NCBI GenBank assembly: GCA_002197995.1
Contig: NGZR01000003.1
Span: 5,642,001-5,706,000 of the forward strand
Source: Gaeumannomyces sp. JS-464
Taxonomy: Eukaryota; Ascomycota; Sordariomycetes; Magnaporthales; Magnaporthaceae
Reading direction: 5' to 3'
Length of the DNA stretch: 64,000 bases
Shown piece by piece: positions 1-10,700 of the stretch. Below the pieces are notes generated by a model, which was given only the letters and a program-made list of their open reading frames with translations, had not been told where the DNA came from and ran no database searches. The stretch's first letter is position 1. Each line of letters starts with the position of its first letter. A program made the position numbers and the translations under genes.

Positions 1-677
1 CTTTTAAAGCTATTCCCGACTCCCAAATAGCCTTCCAGTCGCAAATTTTTAGTATTAAAAAGCCTTCCAATACCCAGCCCAACGAGGGTCCCTCCTGCAA
101 ACGAAAACGAGGCGGCGAGCCGCGCCGAGTATTATAAACTAGCGAAAAAACCGCCCGGCTAATCAGCTTTTTTATCAACTGCCACCGCAAGGGCATACTT
201 AAAAGCTCGAAAAAAGCCAACTTTAAAAATGCCTAAAAGCGGGTGCTAGCAAAGACAATCGAGGAATGGCCTGCCTTAAAGCCTTTTTTTACTATTACGA
301 CGACCGTTAACAAATACGATAACGAACGGAAAAGGTTTATCCTTTGGAAAGCTTGGGTTAGTTTATCGGGTAACTTTTATAATCTGGAAACGGGCGTTTG
401 CGAGGTTAATAAAAAGGATCCCCGGTGGCAGAACTTTGCGAACGTGCACGGGATACGGAAAGTCGGTTGGATCGCCGCCAGCGTGGCGTTAAAAGAGGTG
501 GCCTTATATTGGGAGTTGTAAACGAGAAAGGCGGTAAAAAGAACTATAATTAACCGGCTTTTTAGTAAAAAAAAAAAATTTTGCTAAAAAACCTACGCTT
601 ATTAATAGCTTAAATTTTTTTAATAAGCATATTAATTTGGATAAAAAAAGCAAGGGAAAAAGGGAAACGAGCGTCGG
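1..677. other. AT-rich flank left of nested retrotransposons
   Basis: This is the sequence into which retrotransposon A inserted. Its right-hand continuation is at 21998, beyond the element. It is less mutated than the retroelements and still has stretches of normal CpA content. Apart from the open frame at 243-521, no gene or RNA was recognised. It may belong to the same older repeat (possibly the Harbinger-like element) whose remains lie at 22.0-24.2 kb; that link is inference. Confidence 0.5.
243..521 (+). CDS. Unrecognised 92-aa open frame in repeat flank
   Basis: An uninterrupted 92-residue frame in a region where nearly all other frames are closed by RIP stops. The product is rich in Trp (five or more, e.g. 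EEWPAL, LWKAW, PRWQNF, VGWIAA, YWEL) and has no signal peptide or membrane segment. Trp spacing is loosely like the Myb/SANT-type partner proteins that accompany PIF/Harbinger transposases, and a Harbinger relic lies in the same pre-insertion sequence, but the likeness is too weak to assign. It could equally be a fragment of a longer decayed gene: no upstream start context or intron was visible. Confidence 0.25.
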   Translation: MLAKTIEEWPALKPFFTITTTVNKYDNERKRFILWKAWVSLSGNFYNLETGVCEVNKKDPRWQNFANVHGIRKVGWIAASVALKEVALYWEL

Positions 678-807
678 TATTACAGTGCTGCAGCTAGGTA
701 TTAGGTTAAACTTTTATTATTGCATAAGGAAAGGAAATCCGCTAGCTTTATAAAAGGGCCGGCGAATTTATGGCTAAATACTGGGAGCTAAGCTCGGTCT
801 CGTAATA
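678..807 (-). repeat. 3' LTR of element A
   Basis: 130 bp, the same length as the partner LTR at 21863-21992 and differing from it mainly by C-to-T and G-to-A transitions. The ends form the short inverted repeat TATTAC/GTAATA. It is preceded by target duplication gtcgg. Confidence 0.93.
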
Positions 808-1228
808 ATACCCCCTTTTTAAACCGCAATTGGTTTTTTAACTGCCGATTAATACCACGCTATCCCCCTACTTTGTTTAGTTTTGCCGCGTAACGTCGCT
901 TTTTTGGCGTGGCGCTGCCGTTTTAGTTATAACACGTCGCGTTATTGCCAGTAATAAAACGCTCCTTCCCGATTTGAAAGTCGCCGCTTTACCTTTTGCT
1001 TTTAGGCGCTTCCACCCGTTGCCTTCCTTTTTTCCCTTTCCTTTCCGTTCCTCCTGGGAAAACTTTTCCCCTTTTTTACGTTTATTGTTAATAGCGCATC
1101 GTTATTTTTTCCTCTTTTTGCTCGCGCGCTTTCGTTTTTTCGCCTGCGTATCGCTATCCTTTCCCATTTCGCCCTGCGGTTTTCGTTTTCGCCGCCGTTA
1201 CGATGGTTTCGATTTAAAGCAAGCCCGG

Positions 1229-1689
1229 TGTTACAATTAGGGGTTTGCTTTTAAGGTAAAGCACTTCGGGGGAGGAAAGGACAATATTGCTGGTTTGGTT
1301 AATAGGGGAACACGTGATTTAAAAGGACAATCTAATTGCTTGCCCCAGGGAATGCCTAGGAGCTAACTTAGGTTAACTAATGCAAAAGCCTTAGTTAAAA
1401 CTATTTAGGACAATAGGAAATCCTTTTTTTTATAACGATTTTGCCTGCTTTACAGCTTTTTTAAATATGTTAGTTATATTTATAACTAACATATTCCCGT
1501 TGGATATGTTAGTTATATTTATAGCTAATATATCCTCGCTGGATATGTTAGCTATATTTATAGCTAACGTATCCTGCGTTTATTACGTGGTGGGTTGCTA
1601 CGTAACCGGGCGCCGGGACGGGTTCCTTTAGCCCTTCCTTTTGTTTTTAGGCCGCCCCGCATCCCCCCTTTGGGAACGCGGTCGTAATA
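1229..1689 (-). repeat. 3' LTR of element B, with three tandem palindromes
   Basis: A 461-bp LTR containing three tandem 39-bp units beginning at 1465, 1504 and 1543. Each unit holds a near-perfect 26-bp palindrome (atgttagtta...taactaacat) able to form a hairpin. A C-run and an 'accgggcgccgggacggg' GC-rich block follow, close to the 3' end. The right copy has the same layout, interrupted by element C exactly between the second and third palindromes. Confidence 0.92.
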
Positions 1690-1889
1690 TTAGGTTTCCC
1701 CTTTTAAGCTAAATTTTTTTGGCCATCGTTTATCGCCCCGTTTTTTATTAATAGTAAGTACTTTCCTTTTTTACTAATTTCCATCCTTTATATTTAATAA
1801 AATGTTTAGTCGGGTGCAAAAATGAAAACTTACGCGTTTAACCGTTAAATGCGATAACTTTTTTTTCGATTACTCGTATTGCTATTTCC

Positions 1890-2237
1890 ATGCCTTTTTG
1901 TTCCAATTGTAAAACCGACGGCCTTAATTAATGCTTAACGTTTTTTAACAATCACTTTCGCTGTAAAAACTGTGTCCGTTAAAAGCGTTTTTAATGCGAC
2001 ATTTTAAACCCTGCTTTTAAGCATTTCCGTTATTATAATTTCCAATACCTTTGCGCGGAAAAAAAGTTAAAAGGTGCGAAAGCGGAACGTCGTTTTGTTA
2101 ACGTCAAAATTAAGCGTTTGCGAAAATAAAAAAAACAATAGCGCGAAAAGCTTACTCGGGCGATTCGCCGTGGTATTAATTTTGTGGAGGAGTTAAAACG
2201 TGTCGAGCGGGAGGAAGCCGACCGGGAGGCCTATTAA
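1890..2237 (+). pseudogene. Antisense zinc-knuckle/coiled-coil ORF of element B
   Basis: Plus-strand frame opposite to pol, between the chromodomain and the 3' LTR. From ATG at 1890 it reads MPFCSNCK with a later RCKNCVR, i.e. two CxxC pairs and two further Cys, then a Lys/Arg/Glu-rich helical stretch ending in ELKRVEREEADREAY and a stop at 2235-2237. The five internal stops (TAA) are all explicable as RIP of CAA/CAG. Similar CxxC plus coiled-coil hypothetical proteins occur repeatedly in fungal repeat regions (general knowledge). Function is unknown; nucleic-acid binding is only a guess. Confidence 0.55.
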
Positions 2238-2829
2238 GCTGCTTCGCAACCTGGGCTATCCTTAGCTCTTGCCGTTTCCTTCGATTAGCAAATGCCCGGG
2301 GTTAACCCTAACTTAAACCTGTTTGCCTTTTTTAATTCCCGTAAGTTGTTTTCTTTTTTAACGCTTTTATAAAACCCGTGGCATATTAGGTATAGCTTTG
2401 GTTTTTTCCTGCCGAGGTTATAAGTTTAATTTTTAACGGGTTCGTTTATTATAATAATATTATCGTTAAACTAATAGTGCTATTATGGTAGTGCTTTTTT
2501 TTTATTTTTTTTTTTAACCGTTCGTAATAAACCTTTTTGCTTTATTTGGTTCCAGTAAGCCGTGCTTTTTTTAACAACTTTTTTAGGTTATATAGCGTAA
2601 TAGTAACGCGTTTTACTTAATTAGCTAAAGGTTTTAGGTTTAATTCCTAATGCGATTATTGCTAGGAATTTTATTGTTAACGCGTCGGCGATGGGGTTTT
2701 TAGCTACTTTTGCTTTTGCTAACCTTTTTGTAAAGGCTTTTGCCAGTACCCCGCTAAAGCTTTTTAGCAATTTATAAAGTTAGTTGCTTTTTCCCACGTA
2801 TTTTCCTCGTAGCCGTACTTTTCCATTTA

Positions 2830-5800
2830 ATTAAGTACTTTTTAGGCTTGTTTTTTAGTTTATAGTTTAAAATTTTTTCGATTTCGTACTTTTATTTTAG
2901 GTCGACTTTTATTAATTCGTCGCTTTTAAAGCCCGGTAATGCTAATTTAAATAGGGAAATATAAAAAACCGGGTGGAATTTTATAATTAGCGGTAATTGG
3001 AATTTGTAATTAACGTTTAAAACTTTTTTTAATATTTTAAACGGTTTTAGTTTTTTATAGTTTAGCTTATCGCTTAGTCGTTTGGTTTTAACATTTCGTC
3101 GAAAAAGATAAACGCTATCCCCTTTTTTAAAAGTTAGTTTTTCGATTTTTTTTATTTTTTTTAAATAGTTATATAATGCTGTAGCTTTTTTAGTTTTACT
3201 TGGAAATGTTTATGCAGTTTAATAAACTTCGTTATTTGTATTTCCGCTATTAAGGCATATTTTTCTGCTTTAGGTTTTTTATACGCTATAAGCGTAAACC
3301 TGTAATTCGCATAAAACGGTGTAATTCTTATGCTTTTATAAATTAAGCTGTTATAAGCGAACTAAGCTATAAAAAATAATTTTACCTAGTTATTTTGTTT
3401 ATAATTAACGTAATAGCGTAAATATTGCTTTATGGTTTGGTTTATTCGCTTTATTTATCCATTTGTTTAAAAGTAATAAGCTATGGATAAAAAGTACTTA
3501 GCTTTTAATAAAACCGTAAGCCTTTTCCAAAACTTGCTTATAAATAGCTTATTTTTATCCGTAATTAAACGGTTTGGTATGCCGTATTCCGTTATTACGT
3601 GCTTAATAAAAACGTACGTTAACCTAATAACGTTACTACTTTTTTTATACGGTAAAAATAAGGCATATTTGGTAAACTTATTTATTATTACTAATATATT
3701 ATCGTACTTTGTTCCAATTATTCATTTTTTCGATTAGGAAATTTTAATAACGAAATTTATAGTAACTTTTTGCTATGCTTTGTTCGGTATTAATAAGGGT
3801 TGTAATAACCCGTATGGTTTATGCTTATTGGCTTTGTTTTTAGCATAACTTTCGCAATTTTTTATTACGTTTTATATTTCGGCTCGAGTTTTTGCGAACT
3901 TGTAATGTTATTATAACCGTTTTTACGTTTTTTTTTTTACGTTTTGATAGCTATATGCTAATTAGCTGTAAATTTGTTAAAATTTTTTAAGGGTTTAAAC
4001 TTTTCCCTATTGGACCGTTTTAACGAATATTTTTTATGCTAAAATTAAAAATCTGTTTGGTTTTTCCGTTAAAATTACCCGTATTTTTTTAAATATTGCA
4101 ATTTAATAGTCCGGCCGTCGGTTTAAAGCGTTTGCCCGGCCGTTTTCCGACCTTTTCCGGTATTCGATTCGAATATCGTAGTTTTGCAAAAACTCGCTTT
4201 AACGAATTTATCGCTTATTTAGGTTTTTGCTAATAGTAAAATATGTTAGGTTTTTATGGTTTGTATATATTATAACCTAATATTTTGCTTTATAAAAATG
4301 CGGTCGCCATTTTTCAAATGTTTAAATTATTGCTAAAAGTTTTTTATCGTAAATTTAATAGTTTAATTTAGGTTTATTTAATTTTTGCGAAAAAAACGCG
4401 TAAAAGTGCAACTGTTTTTAGTCGTTTCGTTATCCAAGTTAACCGCTAATCGCGTAATTTAACGCGTCGGTTTTAACTTCGAAAGGTTTTTTTAAGTTTG
4501 GGAATATTAACATTGGTTTTTTAATACGGCGTTTCGTAATTGTTTAAAAGCTTTTTATTTTTATTTTCCTTAATGGAATTAATAATTATTTTTAGTAAAG
4601 TTCGTAAATAATATAACGATTTTGCTATAATTACGGATAAACCGTTTATAAAAGTTTAAAAACCTTAAAAACTTTCGTATTTTCGTAACGTTTTTAAATA
4701 TAAGCCATTTTTTAACTTTTTCGATTTTTTTGGGATTTATGCAAATTTATGCAAATGTAATTACGAAATTTAAAAAAGCGACTTTTTGCGAATGCTATTC
4801 GCATTTTTCTAGTTTAATAAAAAGCTTTATATTAAGCAGTTTTTAAAACACTTTATATACGTGCTGCTCGTGCTTTTCCATCGTTTTTAAAAAAATTAAA
4901 ATATCGTTTAAATACGCGAAAACGAAAATGTTAAAATACTCGCGTAATATATGGTTAATTATTTTTTAAAACGCAATTGGTACGTTAATAAGCCCGAAGG
5001 TTATTATTAAAAATTTATAGCATTTAAACTTTATTTTAAAAGTTGTTAGCCATTTTTAGCCCTTTTTAATTTGTATTAAGTTATAAGCTTTTCGTAAGTT
5101 TAAAGCCGTAAAATATTGGGCTTTGCCGAGTTTATTTCGTAATTCGTCGATAAAAAGTAAAAAATACTGATTTTTAATCGCAGTTTTATTTAATAAGCGG
5201 TAATCGATGCATATTCGTTCCGTTCCATTTTTTTTCCATAAAATCTTATATTTAATTAAAAAATCGAAAGGTTTAATATATCCTTTTATAGGTTTTCTTT
5301 TAATTGCTTTTTTAACACCTTTTATTATCGAGGGCTAAATTGGTATAACTTTTAATATTTAAACTGCGTTTTTAATTCAAGTTTAATTTTAAAATCGAAC
5401 GGTTTATATTTAAAAAGCACCGTTTTTAGGTTTTTTTAAACAATTTTTCGTATTTATAATATTTTTTAAAATATTCGCAAGCCGTTTTTTAATGTTAATT
5501 AGGTTATTTTAATCGCTTTTTACTTTAAATAATCGTATATTTGTTAATGCTAAATGCAAAAGTGGATTATTAAATCCTATTACCGTTATAACTTTTTTCG
5601 TTGCTTTTTATGCTTATAATTTAAGGTTTATAATTGGTAAACCGTTTTAGTTACTTATAGCTTTTCCTATTGGACTTAACCAGTAGCCCAATTTATCCGT
5701 AAGTTATTTTTCCTAAATTAAAGAATTCCGAAAATAACGTTTTTTTTTTTATATTTAGCTTATCTAATAATAATAACGTTTTCCCTATTTCGGGTATGTA

Positions 5801-8200
5801 ATGTTATTAGTTATGTTTTTTAATTAATTTATTTTTTATTATAAGCAACGGGTATTTTAACCGTTTTTAATTAGTACGGTTAATATTTTCGTTTTATAGG
5901 AATTTTATACCGTTTAACCGCTTATAACGATACGTAATCGCTTTATATTTAATAATCGATTATTATTTTAACCTTTTTTTTGAATATTTTATCCGGAATG
6001 TTAATAAGTTGTATAGTTAAATCGATTTTGCTATTGCGAGGGTTTTTATTAGTTTTTCTTTTTTTCCATTCCGTGCTTTTCGTTTAAATGGTTTCTTTAC
6101 TTTTTTAATAAAAAAAAACAAATACTGTATATTCGTTTTTTTTATCCGGGTTAAACGGCCCGTACGTTTGCGTAATCCCTTAATGCTAAGCTTCCGCTTT
6201 TTATGCCATATGTTTTTCGCATTTCGTAATTTCGCATTTTTTTAATTAAACGTTTTCGTAATACATAGTATTAGGTACCGCTCGTTAAGTTTAAAAATTG
6301 CGGTAAACTTGCCGGTTTAAACTAGCTTTTACCGTGGCAATTGGAACGCTAAACAAGGCTTAACTTTAAGCTTATTTTTTAACTTTTGTAAAAAAAATCG
6401 TATTTAAATTTAAGTTATAAATGAAATTTGCATTTTTCGTAAATGCATTTTGCTTAAAAAGGTGCAAATGTTTGGGGTGTTTTATATTAATGCTAAAGTG
6501 GTTTTCGGGTTTTCTCGTAGCCTTTTTTGGCTTATTTACATTGTTAAACCGATAATTAGCGTATTTAACTTCCTATTAATTATTAAATTACGATAAAAGT
6601 TAGCCGTTATTTTCGTTTGCCGGGGTGGCGTGGTATAACGGCTATTTGGGTGTTTTAAAACCTTAACGTTTTAAAAGCATTCCGAAATATTAAAAGGCGT
6701 AAAAGCGCGCTAGCATTTCCAATTTGCTTAGCTTTTACGAATTATAAGTGTAAAAGTTTCGCCGTTTAAACTTTCCGCTCGTTTTTAAAACTTAGCTGTT
6801 TTAAAGCTTTAACCGTTTTAATTTAATTTAACGTCGGTATTTAAATTTTCCGACTTTTAAAAAAGGTGTGTTTAGCTTAAAAGCTTTTTTCGGGTTTTTT
6901 TTTTCTTTTAAACCACTTGCTAAAGTTATTTCTTTTTAAGCTTTATAAAAAATAACGTCGTTTTTTTTTCGAATTCGTAAACCTGAAAGCGACGCGCTAC
7001 TTTTCCTCGCTATTATATTTAAGCTTTATAATTTTAAACATATAAACGCTTTAAAGTTTTCGAAAATATTATCCGGTAACCTTTTTATTAAATTGGTATA
7101 TAGCATATAACTCGTTGTAACAGCTCGTTTAGCTAAACGCCGGCTGGAAATATAGCTTTTTTTATTAAGCTTTTTTACGTTTATTAAAAGTTAGCTATTT
7201 AGCAGTTATTATTTCGCTAAAAGCAATTTTGCTTTAACGTAACTAGCTTAATTACATTTAAAGCATTTTTTTTTTTCGAGTTTTACCTTTGCTTTTTTTG
7301 CTACTTTTATTACTAATAAGTGGCTTTCGCATTAAAATTTATAAAGTTTACATGCGTTTTATAAGCCGTAATAAGCTGCTATTTAGCCTTTTTTTTTAAT
7401 TAGCTTTATTATTTTATACCGTACTTTTAAAACTATATCCTTTTTTTTTATTATCGTTTATACAATTTATCGCTAATACAAACCGCGTTTTTAACATAAT
7501 CCGTAAAAAAGTTTAAGCGATCCTGTTTTACGAGTTTATTTTTTACGTTTTCACGTAATCCGTTATAAAAATGCAGCATTAACGTAGCGTTGTTTTAGTT
7601 AAGCTTAATGCTAATTCGTTAAAAGTCCGCTGCAAATTTAATTGCAGGCCTTCGCTGTTTAAAAGCAGCAAATCTCTTTTCGCGATTTGGGTTTCGTCGA
7701 TTATATTAAACACTTTTTCGACCTTTTTTCCGAAGGTTTCGAAATTGGCGAAAATAAATTTAATAGCTTTTTAGCTATTTTTATACCTTTTAAAATAATC
7801 ATTTTAAGTTAGCTAAAACCACTTTTTTACTTTGCCGTTTAGCTTGGTAATAGCGTAAGCAACCTTTTGTTTTTCGCTTACAAATTGCTGTTCGTAAAAC
7901 TTAAAATAGCTTTTGCATTTGGTGAAAAACGTTTTAAACTTGCCGTTTTCCCCTTTCGTAAAGGTCCGGGAACGAAAACTTATACGTTCGGATTGCGATA
8001 AGTGCTTTAAAAAAACACCAACTTCGTAATAAGTTGTTTTACTTCGGCCTAACCTTTGGCAATTTCGCTCGTTATAAGTTTGAAAAGGCTAACCGTATTA
8101 GCGGTTTCGTTAAAGTCGTACTTAATACCGTTAAAAGTAAAAACTGTAATTTTTTCCTTTTTAAGCTTTTTATTACTGCTCGTTATAACTGCGCTATTTT
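2830..8200 (-). pseudogene. RIP-inactivated gag-pol of element B
   Basis: The minus strand gives a Retrotrans_gag-like segment at about 7.8-7.5 kb (IDETQIAKRDLLLLNSEGL). RT at 5.25-4.88 kb has ICIDYRLLNKT, IDELRNKLGKAQYFTALNL and FGLINVPIAF, with the catalytic YxDD reduced to YLND. RNase H at 4.51-4.13 kb has FFSQKLNKPKLNYQIYDK and ENGRANALNRRPDY. The integrase C-terminus at about 3.15-3.0 kb has HPVFYISLFKLALPG, followed by a chromodomain (KKYLIKWKSTA). Stops in all parts and Asp-to-Asn changes show it is dead. Transitions of the RIP type account for the damage. Confidence 0.9.
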
Positions 8201-8236
8201 TTCCTTTAACGAGGTATTAAACAAAATTAGTTAAAA

Positions 8237-8552
8237 TGTTACAATTAAAGGTTTGCTTTTAAAATAAAGCATTTTAAAGGAAAAAAGATAATATCGTTAG
8301 TTTAATTAATAGAAAAACATGTAATTTAAAAGGATAATTTAATTGCTTGCTTTAAAAAATGCTTAAAAGTTAACTTAAATTAACTAATGCAAAAGTTTTA
8401 ATAAAACTATTTAAAATAATAGGAAATCTTTCCTTTTTTTATAACAACCTTGTTTATTTTACAGCTTTTTTAAATATATTAATTATATTTATACTTAATA
8501 TATCCCCGCTAAATATGTTAGTTATATTTATAACTAATATATTTTAACTAAA
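8237..8552 (-). repeat. 5' LTR of element B, left segment
   Basis: First 316 bp (in plus-strand order) of the right LTR of B, from TGTTACAATT to the target duplication ctaaa (8548-8552) created by element C. It aligns with 1229 to about 1542 of the left LTR and is more AT-converted. Confidence 0.92.
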
Positions 8553-8731
8553 TGTAATAAACTTAGCTATTAAGTGGTTGCTAATAGGGGTTAAAGTAAT
8601 GTTATTTTAAAAAATAAAAGGAAGAAAAAAAAGGCTATAGGAAAGGTTATGTGGTTTTTATATATACACGAGTTGGCTTAAAGGTAACCCTTAAACTGTT
8701 ACTTTCGTGCCCAAAGCACGGAACTATAACA
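8553..8731 (-). repeat. 3' LTR of element C
   Basis: 179 bp, starting TGTAATAAAC and ending CTATAACA. On the minus strand a purine-rich stretch (aaaggaggcgg) lies immediately upstream of it and suits a polypurine tract, agreeing with minus-strand orientation. Confidence 0.92.
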
Positions 8732-8739
8732 TAACCGCC

Positions 8740-10700
8740 TCCTTTGGGCTCGCCTTTTTTAATTGTTTCGTTCCTTTCCCGTTTTTCGCGCGTTTCGTTA
8801 ACATAGGTGGCCTTTTTATTGGAAAGCCTCGTGCCGTACTAAAAGGTGTTATTAGTATGTTCGGCCTCGGGTCGGCTTTTAAATGGGTGCTTAAGTCCTT
8901 CGTGTTTTAACCCGGGCGTTTTTTCCCTTTTTATCGGTAGCGACGGCTTGCGTTCTAATTGCCTCGTAGTTTTTAATTGCTTCGCTTTTTTTTTCCTTTT
9001 TTTATATTTGCTTTTAATTGCTTCGCGTAACTTATTTATCCCTTTTGCGATTTCGTTTTTATTAAAAATTTTTTTTCGCTTATTATTGTTTTAATTTTAG
9101 CTTTTCGTCCTAACCATTTTTGTTTTTCCTCCGCTTTTCCTCCTAGGTGCTGGTTAATAATTTTCGTTTTTTGCTTATTGCGGTTACGTTTTTGCTTTAT
9201 TTCGCCGCTGTCGTTGTTTTGCCCTTTTATGCAATCCCGTTTTTAGCCTTAATTTTTTCCGCATTTATCGCGTTTTTATTCCATTACGAACGTTAACCTT
9301 TACCCGCACGTTATCCACGATATTTGCTGCCGTTGCCGCTTTTCCTCCGCCTTTTGGCGGTAGTAACGGCGATCCGTTTAAACGCGTAAGTTTTTCCGCG
9401 CTCGTTTGTTATCCGTGTTTAACCCATTATGTTTTTTAATATAAGCGCGATAAAAGCCGTCGCGCTATTAACGCGATTAACTTAACGGGTAACTCGTTAA
9501 ACGAAAAGCACGCGGCTTTCGTCCACCAAAAGTACGAATATAACGCGTGTTTTTAAAAGTTAAAAGTTATTAAAATCGTGGTTTGCAAAAAGTACCGACC
9601 TGGATAAGCTTACGACCGTTACCGCAAAAGAAAAATAACGGGTTATAACACTTCCAATGCTACTTACGCTTTAAGCTTTGCTTTCCGCCGTGCTTAGCGT
9701 AACCTTTTTGCCATAACGACTAATAATCGATATATTTTTACGCTTAACGTCCTTTTCGGTAAAAGCTCGCGATTAATCCTTAATTGCGAGTATTTTATTA
9801 CGTATTAATATTAATCGCGATTTTTTAATAAAACTAACGCGAATTTTAACCGTTAGCATATTTAAAATGCTAACCCCGCGAAAAACGCTTTGGTTTTCGG
9901 TAATGCGGCTAGTACTTTTTCCCGTTATAGTAATTAAAGCTAACAATTTATAAATACGGTTATCCGTAGTTTCGGCATTATGCAAATAATTAGCCCTTTT
10001 TTATATGCTTTTAATAATAACGTTGCTAATCGTCCGCAAAAGTTTTAAATAAAAGCGAAGCGTTGCGCTAAAACGCGTAATAACCGGCTTATTAACATTA
10101 TTATTTAAATGGCTAGTAATAACCGTATTTAGTTTAGTAAAAGCTCGGCACGTCGTCGTTTTGCTTATTATTTTAGCTCGAAGCGTTATAAGCCGTTGCC
10201 CTTTTTTCGTGCCGCCCGGTACCGTAAAAAGCGTCGTTATCGCCGGGATGTTAATTGCAACGGCGGCAGCTTTTTTTCCCGTCGGTACCGTTCTTTTTTT
10301 AAGTTTAAAAAGGAAAAGTCTTTTAACGATAAAAACGCGTTTTAATTCCGCCTTTTTTTCGTATTATGCGCGCAAATTTCTTTTTTTAAAGTTAGGTTTT
10401 AAGCATGGTAATAATTTATCGTATTAAGGCTTTTTTTTATTTTCGTGTTTAAACCGGCGCGTTTTAACCTTAACGTTCGTTTTTGTTTTTTTCGTTAAAT
10501 TTCCGAAGCCGGCGCGCTTTTTGCTTTTTATTACATTATTCGTAGTTATAGTTAAATTAAAAGTCGCTTTAATTTCGTGCTTTTATATAGTACGCGCTCG
10601 CCCGCCTTTCGGCTTTTCTTTATTTTTAAGTAATTAAACACTCGTAACGCGCCTTTTTTATTTACGTAACGCCGCCGTTTGCTTTTTTTTACTTCGCAAT
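8740..10700 (-). pseudogene. Extra 3' coding-like region of element C
   Basis: Between the chromodomain and the 3' LTR the minus strand reads as a Lys/Arg-, Ala- and Thr-rich protein with only scattered RIP stops (for example AAAVAINIPAITTLFTVPGG near 10.25 kb and ITENQSVFRGVSILNML near 9.87 kb). An uninterrupted 70-codon stretch is at 9773-9985. No family was recognised. It is in the sense orientation relative to pol, unlike the antisense frame of element B. It could be a third ORF of the element or a captured host fragment. Confidence 0.4.
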
